Shown: positions 7,423-14,501 of the stretch, piece after piece | How the letters are laid out: each line of letters starts with the position of its first letter | How positions within the stretch are numbered: the stretch's first letter is position 1 | Source: 2-02-FULL-43-11-A sp964477065 | GTDB lineage: Bacteria; Patescibacteriota; Microgenomatia; UBA1406; HO2-37-13b | DNA: 19,968 bases | Direction of reading: 5' to 3' | Assembly (NCBI GenBank): GCA_964477065.1 | Contig: CAYZCU010000016.1 | Location: 1-19,968, forward strand | Position numbers and translations under genes: made by a program | Notes under the pieces: model-generated | What the model saw: only the letters and a program-made list of their open reading frames with translations | What the model was told of the DNA's origin: nothing | Databases searched by the model: none

Positions 7423-10077
7423 ATGCAAACACCGCAACGGAATGATCGACAGTCTCAGATCTATCGTCCATTACGACGATCAACGCGTCGAAAATTCTCA
7501 TTGAAACGACTTAAAAGTGCTGATGGTATGAGCATTCTTCTTCGAAGCGCATTGATCGCAACAGTTGGCGCATTTTTACTTGGGATGATCGTCTTTGCCT
7601 GGTTTTCACGCGATCTTCCGTCTCCCGGTGAGATCAAAGATCGCACTGGGAAATCAACTGTTTTTTATGATCGCAACGATGCAGTGCTTTTTGAGATGTT
7701 CGAAGATAAGAATCGCGTGCCTGTGAAGATGAAAGACATCCCCGACTCGCTCAAGCAAGCGACGATTGCCGTTGAAGATAAAGATTTTTACTCACATGGA
7801 GGCTTTTCGTTGTGGGGCATATTTAGATCAGTGGTGCGAAGTGCACTCACGGGCCGTCGATTAGCTGGAGGGTCCACGCTGACCCAGCAATTGGTCAAAA
7901 ATGTACTTTTATCACAAGAGCGCAGTGTGACGCGTAAAATCAAGGAAGTTATTTTGTCAGTTGAAATTGAACGACGCTATACAAAAGATGAAATTTTAGA
8001 AATGTATCTGAATGAATCTCCATATGGAGGGACATTTTGGGGCGTTCAGTCTGCATCAAAAGGCTATTTTGGCAAGGATGCGCATGATCTGACGCTTGTT
8101 GTGGCAGCACTCATGGCTGGATTGCCTCAAAGCCCAACACGCTATAGCCCGCTGATTGGTGATAAAGATGCCTACAAGGGGCGTACGAAAGATGTGCTTC
8201 GACGTATGCGTGAAGATGACTATATTACGAAAGAGCAGGAGCTGAAAGCATTGAAGGATCTTGAGAAGGTGACATTTAAGCAAAATTCTTTATCTATTGA
8301 TGCTCCACATTTTGTCTTTTATGTTCGTAAACAAATAGTTGCACTTTTTGGCGAAAAAATTCTAGATCAAGGGATTCAAGTGAAAACGACGCTTGATGCA
8401 AAGATGCAGGAAAAAGCCCAAGGTATTGTCCATGATGAGGTTGAAAAGTTGAAGGCATTTAAGGCAACAAACGGTGCCGCTGTCGCAATGGATTCACAAA
8501 CTGGGGATATTCTTGCAATGGTTGGATCATACGATTTTACCAATAAAGCATTTGGTCAACACAATGTTGCAACATCGTTGAGACAGCCCGGATCATCTAT
8601 CAAACCATTTACCTATGCGACTGCATTTAAACAAGGCTACTCCCCCGCTTCGATTATTATGGATGTACCGACAGAATTTCCAAACCAAGGCGGAAAAAGT
8701 TACACGCCAAACAACTATGATGGCAAGTTTCGTGGCCCGGTAACGTATCGCCGTGCCCTTGCAAATTCTCTCAACATTCCAGCAGTCAAAATATTGGCTC
8801 AGGTCGGTGTGCGAAATATGATGCAAACAGCATTTGATATGGGTGTCAAAAGTCTTGAACCGACACAGGCGCATATCAACAAAGTCGGCTTATCTGTCAC
8901 GCTGGGTGGTGGTGAGACGACGCTTCTTGATTTGACAAATGGCTTTTCTACGTTTGCGAGATCAGGTGAGGCGGTTGAGCCAGTTTCAATTCTTGAAATT
9001 CGTGATCGCAATAATAAAGTGATTTATAAGGCAAAACGCGCAAAGCCGAAGCGTGCAATCAGCGAGGAAGTGGCATTTTTGATTTCACATATTCTTTCAG
9101 ATAATAATGCACGATCAGAGGCATTTGGGACACGTAGCTATTTACAGATTCCTGGAAAAACAGTTGCCGTCAAAACAGGAACCACGAACAATCTTCGTGA
9201 TAACTGGACGGTTGGCTATACACAATCAGTCACTGTCGGGACATGGGTCGGAAATAATAACAACTCGCCTATGAATTCCAAAATTGCATCAGGAGTGACG
9301 GGTGCTTCTCCAATTTGGAATGGGATCATGCGTGCATTCCTCAATGATCCAGCATATAAAGATGGGATCATGCCAGTCCCTGAAAATGTCGAAGCTATTC
9401 AAGTGGATGCACTTTTGGGAGGATTGCCTAAAGATGGCAATCTCACGCGATCAGATTATTTTATCAAACAGTACTTGCCAAAGGATGTCTCTCCATTTTA
9501 TAAAAAAATAAAGCTCTCAAAATCTGATCCCAACAAGCGTGCAAATGATGTCGAAATCAAAGCCGGAGAATATGATGAAAAAGAATACATCGTCATCACG
9601 GAAGATGATCCTATTTCAACAGATGGCACAAACAGATGGCAAGCTGGTATCGACGCCTGGGTTGCCGGTCAGGATGATAGTCGATACAAAGTCCCCGGAG
9701 ATGTCTCTTCATCCAAAGGCGATGATGTCGTTATCGATATCAAGGAGCCTTCAGATCATAGCACCGTGGGTACGAATGATGTCCGTATTCGTGCTAAAGT
9801 GACCTCATTGCAAGATATACAAACCGTCCGCATTCAGCTCAATGGCGCAACCGTGAAAGAGTGGCATGAAAATAAGAAAGATATTGATGAAATTATCAAA
9901 ATGGCAGATGGGACATATGAGCTGAAGATATTTGCTCAAAATTCAAAAGGAAATACAACTGAACGAAGTATCAAAATTGGTGTCAATCGAGCGTGGGATG
10001 CAGATGCTGTGACACAGGCGCCCACAGCGGTTCCGACGACGGTGACCCCCAGTGTCACTGTTACCGTGACTCCGTAG
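7423..10077 (+). CDS. Class A penicillin-binding protein (bifunctional glycosyltransferase/transpeptidase)
   Basis: 884 residues. It polymerises and crosslinks peptidoglycan outside the membrane. Order: basic cytoplasmic N-terminus (1-35), transmembrane helix (about 38-61), glycosyltransferase family 51 domain with catalytic E118 in VEDKDFYSHGG and GGSTLTQQLVKN at 149-160, then a transpeptidase domain with SxxK (S391-SIK394), SxN (S449-LN451) and KTG (584-586). After about residue 650 comes a linker, then a beta-rich Ig-like domain (about 768-855, IDIKEPSDHSTV... GVNRAWD), and a Pro/Thr/Val tail of about 20 residues. A TTG at 7417 is an alternative start two codons upstream. The Ig-like extension may bind the wall or position the enzyme; this is inference. 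The last 17 bases overlap the convergent gene at 10061. Confidence 0.95.
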   Translation: MQTPQRNDRQSQIYRPLRRSTRRKFSLKRLKSADGMSILLRSALIATVGAFLLGMIVFAWFSRDLPSPGEIKDRTGKSTVFYDRNDAVLFEMFEDKNRVPVKMKDIPDSLKQATIAVEDKDFYSHGGFSLWGIFRSVVRSALTGRRLAGGSTLTQQLVKNVLLSQERSVTRKIKEVILSVEIERRYTKDEILEMYLNESPYGGTFWGVQSASKGYFGKDAHDLTLVVAALMAGLPQSPTRYSPLIGDKDAYKGRTKDVLRRMREDDYITKEQELKALKDLEKVTFKQNSLSIDAPHFVFYVRKQIVALFGEKILDQGIQVKTTLDAKMQEKAQGIVHDEVEKLKAFKATNGAAVAMDSQTGDILAMVGSYDFTNKAFGQHNVATSLRQPGSSIKPFTYATAFKQGYSPASIIMDVPTEFPNQGGKSYTPNNYDGKFRGPVTYRRALANSLNIPAVKILAQVGVRNMMQTAFDMGVKSLEPTQAHINKVGLSVTLGGGETTLLDLTNGFSTFARSGEAVEPVSILEIRDRNNKVIYKAKRAKPKRAISEEVAFLISHILSDNNARSEAFGTRSYLQIPGKTVAVKTGTTNNLRDNWTVGYTQSVTVGTWVGNNNNSPMNSKIASGVTGASPIWNGIMRAFLNDPAYKDGIMPVPENVEAIQVDALLGGLPKDGNLTRSDYFIKQYLPKDVSPFYKKIKLSKSDPNKRANDVEIKAGEYDEKEYIVITEDDPISTDGTNRWQAGIDAWVAGQDDSRYKVPGDVSSSKGDDVVIDIKEPSDHSTVGTNDVRIRAKVTSLQDIQTVRIQLNGATVKEWHENKKDIDEIIKMADGTYELKIFAQNSKGNTTERSIKIGVNRAWDADAVTQAPTAVPTTVTPSVTVTVTP
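10039..10067. terminator. Hairpin at the convergent gene ends (possible bidirectional terminator)
   Basis: ACGGTGAC (10039-10046) can pair with GTTACCGT (10060-10067) over 8 base pairs including one G-T, with an inner AGTG/CACT stem in the loop. It lies where the PBP gene and the minus-strand gene at 10061 end on top of each other. There is no T-tract on either side, and the sequence also encodes the repetitive Thr/Val tail of the PBP, so termination is uncertain. Confidence 0.3.
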
Positions 10078-10297
10078 ATTTATCTAGACCAAAACGAGTC
10101 CCCCGGTTTAACTTTTTAAGTGTATGGAGAGTATCTTGACAACCGCGAATAATATCTTTTGGATCTGAAGTTGAGTCTTGCAATAATGCTACTACCTGAT
10201 TTGCTTGATCATAAAATTGATGACGCAAGAAGTTCCGGGTACGTCGGGATGGATGAGGTAAATGATCTGGAATCAAATCGTCTCTTCTGTTAATCAT
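10061..10297 (-). CDS. Hypothetical small protein coupled to pheT
   Basis: 78 residues, hydrophilic and probably helical, with no motif that I recognise. Its ATG lies inside the end of pheT, so the two genes overlap by 8 bases (ATGATTAA holds both the start and the pheT stop). That arrangement is typical of translational coupling and is the main evidence that it is real. It forms the tail of the pheS-pheT transcript and overlaps the end of the convergent PBP gene by 17 bases. It contains no cysteine apart from one in the middle and no membrane segment. Confidence 0.6.
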   Translation of the reverse strand: MINRRDDLIPDHLPHPSRRTRNFLRHQFYDQANQVVALLQDSTSDPKDIIRGCQDTLHTLKKLNRGTRFGLDKSTESR

Positions 10298-12296
10298 GCT
10301 TAAAAATTTCTTTTATTTTCTCAAAATCATCTTTCACTTCAGCTTCCGTGATGTTTCGATCTCTCGAAGCAAAGGTACAGCGGATAGTAACTTTATCTTC
10401 AAATCGACTGATGACATCAAGTGAAACGAGCAGTGTTGAAGCTGAATAGGCCTCGGCTTTCATATCTGCAAAAAGCGCACCTTCATGCATTACATAGGTG
10501 TAGTCTTGGGTGATATGTGCATATGGATTTGGTTTGACATAGGCAGGAAATGAGTTGATGTATGTCACAAGCGTATCAAGGTCAAGCTCGATAAAGGTGA
10601 CGTGTTGCTTGATCCCCCACTGATGCCGTGTGGCTTCATGGAGCAATCCAATTGTTCCTATGATGACATCTCCTGAATCAGACGGACCCACAATGTGTGC
10701 CCCTGATTGGATCCACGCATCTGATGGTACTTCTTTCAGATGCAAAGCGTCAATATGGAGAAGCTTGAGCATGTTTTCATAGACGCCCATCATAATGTCA
10801 TACGGTATCGTTGAAGCGAGAGCCAATCGAGGCGTCTCACGTGGCAAGTCTCCATCCTGCCTGAGGTACACACGGGCACATTCAAAAAAATGAAGTTGCG
10901 CTGTGCGATCTTGATTATCGGCTATATTTTTGAGCAATGAAGGCAGTAAGGATGTGCGCAAATATTCAATGTCTGTGGAAAGGGTGTTTGATAGCCTGAT
11001 ACATTCACTAATGTCTTGTCCCATATTTTCAATCATGCTTTGAGAAACCATGGAATAGTTGTATTGCTCAAAAAAGCCAATTGCACTCAAGAAGTCTCGA
11101 ACTTTTTCCTGTGTTGACAGGAGCTGATCCATCTCAAGTGGTTGATAGACGACATCAGTTTGTTGGATCTGAGGGACAATAGTATGATAGCCGTACATGC
11201 GAGCAACCTCTTCGACAATATCTGCCTGCGTCGTAACATCTTTAGCCCGATATGACGGCACACGAATCTTTCGTGAATCTGCAGTGTCACCTGCTTCAGC
11301 TTTAAATCCCAGGGGCTCAATATATGTCACCATCTCATCAATGCTCAACTGTGTCCCAATGCGAGCATTCATATAGTCTGCCTGGATGTCGATGTAAACA
11401 GGCTCAGCAGGATGAGGATAGTAATCAAACATCTGCGATGCAGGCGTCCCATGAGCATGCTCAACAAGCAGATCAATGCCATATGCAAGTGTTGGCAAAA
11501 CGCGCTCCTCATCAAGTCCTTTTTCAAAGTACGAAATGGCAGCGGTGCGTCGACCAGTTGTCATAGATGTCTTGCGGATGCGTGTTTTATTAACCACAGG
11601 GACAAAGAGAAGGACATTTTTCGTTGAGGATGTGATCTCTGTATTTTGTCCACCCATAAGTCCAACGAGGTCAATAATCCGGTGATCACCATCACGAATG
11701 ATGATGTCACCTCCAGGGAGCTTAAGCTCAGTCCCATCAATCAAAGTGACAATGTCATCAGGTTTACTGAGCTCTATGCTCATGTGTGCATTGACAATTG
11801 CATCATAATCAAACATATGGACGGGTTGACCGTAGGCAATACGTAGGTAATTGGATATGTCGACGACATTGTTGATTGAGTGCTCGCCACATGCTTCAAG
11901 TCGTGAGCGAATCAGCTCAGACGACGGTCCGACGGTGACATCCCGTATGGCCATGCCTGCCACACGTGAGACAACATCATCATCGTCTACGTGGATGTCA
12001 ATTGACAAGCCAGTCCCCTCTTTAACTTCAGCTGGTGTGCTGAGTGGGTTGTTCTTAAACACCGCCTTCTTGCCATACAGAGGCAATGTTGCCACACATT
12101 CGATGGCAATCCCGAGAACTGAGGCACAATCAATGCGATTTGTCGTAACCTCGATATCGTAGACGGTATCGTCACCAATTTTCTCAAGCGTTTCAACATT
12201 AACAGATGAAAGGGAGAGATAGTTTTGGATATCCTCAGGCGTTGCATCAGTATCAATGTAATCAAGCAACCAGTTATGGGTAATTTTGAAATTCAT
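10290..12296 (-). CDS. pheT: Phenylalanyl-tRNA synthetase beta subunit (lacking the EMAP-like tRNA-binding domain)
   Basis: 668 residues against roughly 800 in the full-length family. PheT pairs with PheS to charge tRNA-Phe; its B3/4 domain edits misacylated Tyr-tRNA. The N-terminus MNFKITHNWLLDYID runs directly from the first short domain into YDIEVTTNRIDC (residues 46-57), so the OB-fold tRNA_bind (EMAP-II-like) insertion is missing. B3/4 follows (NNVVDISNYL and GQPVHMFDYD at 142-165), then B5 (VEEVARMYGYHTI at about 361-373), the catalytic-like domain, and the C-terminal ferredoxin-like anticodon-binding domain (about 588-668). The start lies two bases after the pheS stop. Confidence 0.95.
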   Translation of the reverse strand: MNFKITHNWLLDYIDTDATPEDIQNYLSLSSVNVETLEKIGDDTVYDIEVTTNRIDCASVLGIAIECVATLPLYGKKAVFKNNPLSTPAEVKEGTGLSIDIHVDDDDVVSRVAGMAIRDVTVGPSSELIRSRLEACGEHSINNVVDISNYLRIAYGQPVHMFDYDAIVNAHMSIELSKPDDIVTLIDGTELKLPGGDIIIRDGDHRIIDLVGLMGGQNTEITSSTKNVLLFVPVVNKTRIRKTSMTTGRRTAAISYFEKGLDEERVLPTLAYGIDLLVEHAHGTPASQMFDYYPHPAEPVYIDIQADYMNARIGTQLSIDEMVTYIEPLGFKAEAGDTADSRKIRVPSYRAKDVTTQADIVEEVARMYGYHTIVPQIQQTDVVYQPLEMDQLLSTQEKVRDFLSAIGFFEQYNYSMVSQSMIENMGQDISECIRLSNTLSTDIEYLRTSLLPSLLKNIADNQDRTAQLHFFECARVYLRQDGDLPRETPRLALASTIPYDIMMGVYENMLKLLHIDALHLKEVPSDAWIQSGAHIVGPSDSGDVIIGTIGLLHEATRHQWGIKQHVTFIELDLDTLVTYINSFPAYVKPNPYAHITQDYTYVMHEGALFADMKAEAYSASTLLVSLDVISRFEDKVTIRCTFASRDRNITEAEVKDDFEKIKEIFKHD

Positions 12297-12298
12297 AG

Positions 12299-13330
12299 CT
12301 ATGCAAATTGTTCAAGAAATCGAACATCTCCAGAATAGGTAATTCGTAGATCATCTAATGCGACTCCCCCACGCATCATGGCGACGCGCTCAATCCCAAA
12401 TCCGAATGCCCAGCCGGTGTATTCATTTGGATCAATTCCTCCAGCTGTCAGAACATTGGGGTGGACCATCCCAGCGCCTCCTAATTCCAGCCATCCTGCT
12501 CGACCGATAGACTCAGATCCTGTAAAAATATCTACCTCAAATGACGGTTCAGTAAACAAAAAATCATAGGGGCGGAGTCGAATGGTGCGGTCCCGACCAA
12601 AAAACTCTTTGACGAAGTATTCAATAGTTCCTTTCAAATGAGCAATGGTAATGTTTTTATCCACACAAAGTCCTTCAAATTGATGAAACATCGGCGTGTG
12701 TGTCGCATCCCAATTAGGGCGATAGGTGCGAGATATGTTAATCATCTTAATCGGTGGTTTGCCATACTCTCCCATCACGCGATGCATCTCACGAACTTGA
12801 CCATTAGATGTATGTGGTGTGAGAAGCATTTTCCCATATTCATGGTGAGCTGGTTCATCCACGAAAAACGTTTCAAAATCATCTCGAGCTGGGTGGATTT
12901 TTGGCATGTTGAGGGTGTCAAATGCATAGTGTTCCCACTCAACTTCTGGATAGGACATGCTGATAAATCCAAGACTATGAAAGATTTTTCGGATATCTCT
13001 GATAGTATGAGTCACGAGATGCAATCCGCCACGAGGATGTTTGTTTCCCGGAAGTGTTGGATCTGTCCAGACATGAGATGACGTGTCATGGGCGAGGTCA
13101 CGCTTCTTCGTCGTGAGTGCCTCCGATATGAATGACTTAAGTGCATTGATACGCTGTCCAGTGTGTTTGATCTCTTCAGGTGAGAGGTTTGAGAAGGTTG
13201 CAAAGAGTGCGTTGAGTTCGCCTTTTCGGCCAAGGTATGTGACTTCAAGTGCTTCCAAATCTGCGAAAGAAGTTATCGCGGTGAGGCGCTTGTTGAATTG
13301 AGATTGAATCCGATCAATATCCTGGTCCAT
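12299..13330 (-). CDS. pheS: Phenylalanyl-tRNA synthetase alpha subunit
   Basis: 343 residues, normal length. This is the catalytic subunit of PheRS, a class II synthetase. Seen: an N-terminal coiled coil (1-80, with YLGRKGELN), the HPARDDFETFFV motif at residues 146-157, FHQFEGL at 215-221, and class II motif 3 GFGIERVAMM at 310-319, ending in the typical ITYSGDVRFLEQF. A TATACT box lies exactly 6 bases before the ATG, so pheS-pheT appear to have their own, probably leaderless, promoter although they follow rplT directly. Confidence 0.97.
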   Translation of the reverse strand: MDQDIDRIQSQFNKRLTAITSFADLEALEVTYLGRKGELNALFATFSNLSPEEIKHTGQRINALKSFISEALTTKKRDLAHDTSSHVWTDPTLPGNKHPRGGLHLVTHTIRDIRKIFHSLGFISMSYPEVEWEHYAFDTLNMPKIHPARDDFETFFVDEPAHHEYGKMLLTPHTSNGQVREMHRVMGEYGKPPIKMINISRTYRPNWDATHTPMFHQFEGLCVDKNITIAHLKGTIEYFVKEFFGRDRTIRLRPYDFLFTEPSFEVDIFTGSESIGRAGWLELGGAGMVHPNVLTAGGIDPNEYTGWAFGFGIERVAMMRGGVALDDLRITYSGDVRFLEQFA

Positions 13331-13337
13331 GGAAACA

Positions 13338-13343
13338 GTATAG
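13338..13343 (-). promoter_or_regulatory. Putative -10 element (TATACT) of pheS-pheT
   Basis: TATACT lies exactly 6 bases before the pheS ATG, which places the expected transcription start on the start codon. The intergenic region is only 57 bases long, and no -35 box or attenuator is visible. Confidence 0.55.
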
Positions 13344-13387
13344 TATATTGAGGCAGATCTATCCAGGCCAAAAATGAGGGTGCGGTA

Positions 13388-13732
13388 TTAGTTTACAGCC
13401 TCAACAATTTTTTTGAAAATACCTGGCTTTTGGGTTGCAAAGTATGAAAGTACTTTACGATCGAGGCCAACATTTTTGACGCGAAGTTTGCTGATAAACG
13501 TACTATAGTTCATACCAAGCTCTCGAAGTCCTGCGTTCATACGCACGATCCAGGTTGAGCGAATATCTCGCTTACGGAGTTTACGTCCCATGAATGCATA
13601 TTCTCCTGCGTGGAGTACTGCAGGTTTGGCAGTTGTGTACTGCTTATGGCGAGCCATACGATACCCACTTGCAAGCTCTAAAACTTTTTTGTGTCTCTCT
13701 CTGGTTCTTGTTCCACCCTTAACACGTGTCAT
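13388..13732 (-). CDS. rplT: 50S ribosomal protein L20
   Basis: 114 residues, normal length. The N-terminus MTRVKGGTRTRERHKKVLELASGY and the following basic helix are typical of L20, as are GRKLRKRDIRSTWI and LRVKNVGLDRKVLSYFA. L20 is an early-assembly 23S rRNA-binding protein. It starts 6 bases after the rpmI stop and is the last gene of thrS-infC-rpmI-rplT before the internal pheS promoter. Confidence 0.98.
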   Translation of the reverse strand: MTRVKGGTRTRERHKKVLELASGYRMARHKQYTTAKPAVLHAGEYAFMGRKLRKRDIRSTWIVRMNAGLRELGMNYSTFISKLRVKNVGLDRKVLSYFATQKPGIFKKIVEAVN

Positions 13733-13738
13733 AGTTAT

Positions 13739-13936
13739 TTATTGTCCAAGCATTTTTAAAACTTTTGCTTTCATACGACCCAAAACTTCACGAGGGATTG
13801 CTTGAGCACGAAGTCGTCGATTTGATTTTTTTGTTCTCAAATGACGAACAGCATGTCCACGATGCAAAACTTTACCTGTAGCGGTAATTTTGAATCGCTT
13901 TGCGGCTGCCTTTCGTGTTTTCTGTTTCGTTCCCAT
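13739..13936 (-). CDS. rpmI: 50S ribosomal protein L35
   Basis: 65 residues. MGTKQKTRKAAAKRFKITATGKV is the diagnostic L35 N-terminus, followed by the basic HLRTKKSNRRLR. The frame is open back to 13954, but the ATG at 13936 lies one base after the infC stop and gives the conserved N-terminus. No Shine-Dalgarno sequence is visible, so translation probably depends on coupling to infC. Confidence 0.95.
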   Translation of the reverse strand: MGTKQKTRKAAAKRFKITATGKVLHRGHAVRHLRTKKSNRRLRAQAIPREVLGRMKAKVLKMLGQ

Positions 13937-13937
13937 G

Positions 13938-14501
13938 TTATTTTTTTCGTACAACCACCGCTGTACATGTTTTATCTTGTATTTTTGGTTCAGCTGCTAT
14001 GGTAACCTCCCCAAGTGAAGCGATAAACTCCTTCACATGGATAAGCGCCATATCAGTTTTTCCAAGCTCGCGACCTCGCATGCGAAGTCTGATGCGGACT
14101 TGAAAACCTTCAGCAAGAAATTCGAGAGACTTTTTTTGAAGTCGATCTTGATCTCCTTTGCCGATAAACAGTGAAAGTTGTACATCTTTTGTACCACCTT
14201 TTTTCTGTCCTTTTTTACTATCTTTATTACGCTTTTCCTCTTGATACAAAAATTTGTGAAAGTTTATCGCCTTCACAACTTGAGGCTCAGCATGTGCACC
14301 AATGAGTATTAAGTCTACCTCATGTTCACGCGCATATGCAAATGCTTCTGTTCGACTCACGAGCCCAAGTTGTTCTCCTTGTGCATCAATCAATCGAAAT
14401 TGCTCACCACGAATACGTTCATTTGTTATGTACCGTTTGATGGGTGCATTAAACTTACCGTGTGTTTGTTTTTTTATCAATGTCTGAGCGTAACTGATCA
14501 A
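13938..14501 (-). CDS. infC: Translation initiation factor IF-3
   Basis: 187 residues from the ATG chosen here. IF-3 binds the 30S subunit and controls start-codon selection. The N-domain is clear (ITNERIRGEQFRLIDAQG, then GLVSRTEAFAYA and INFHKFLYQEEK), followed by a Lys-rich linker and the C-domain (IRLRMRGRELGKTDMALIHVKEF). The start is uncertain. The only in-frame ATG (14501) overlaps thrS by 47 bases. A TTG at 14480 is also possible, as is a rare start codon such as ATC (14441) or ATA (14429) after the thrS stop, since infC uses AUU in E. coli. The gene ends one base before rpmI. Confidence 0.93.
   Translation of the reverse strand: MISYAQTLIKKQTHGKFNAPIKRYITNERIRGEQFRLIDAQGEQLGLVSRTEAFAYAREHEVDLILIGAHAEPQVVKAINFHKFLYQEEKRNKDSKKGQKKGGTKDVQLSLFIGKGDQDRLQKKSLEFLAEGFQVRIRLRMRGRELGKTDMALIHVKEFIASLGEVTIAAEPKIQDKTCTAVVVRKK

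Noticed and set aside
11324..12162. Several overlapping plus-strand frames opposite pheT
   Set aside because: Antisense shadows with low-complexity composition; no motif, and no promoter of the kind seen at other genes.
12638..13081. Plus-strand open frame opposite pheS (147 codons)
   Set aside because: It lies fully inside pheS, whose motifs are complete; its composition is that of an antisense frame.
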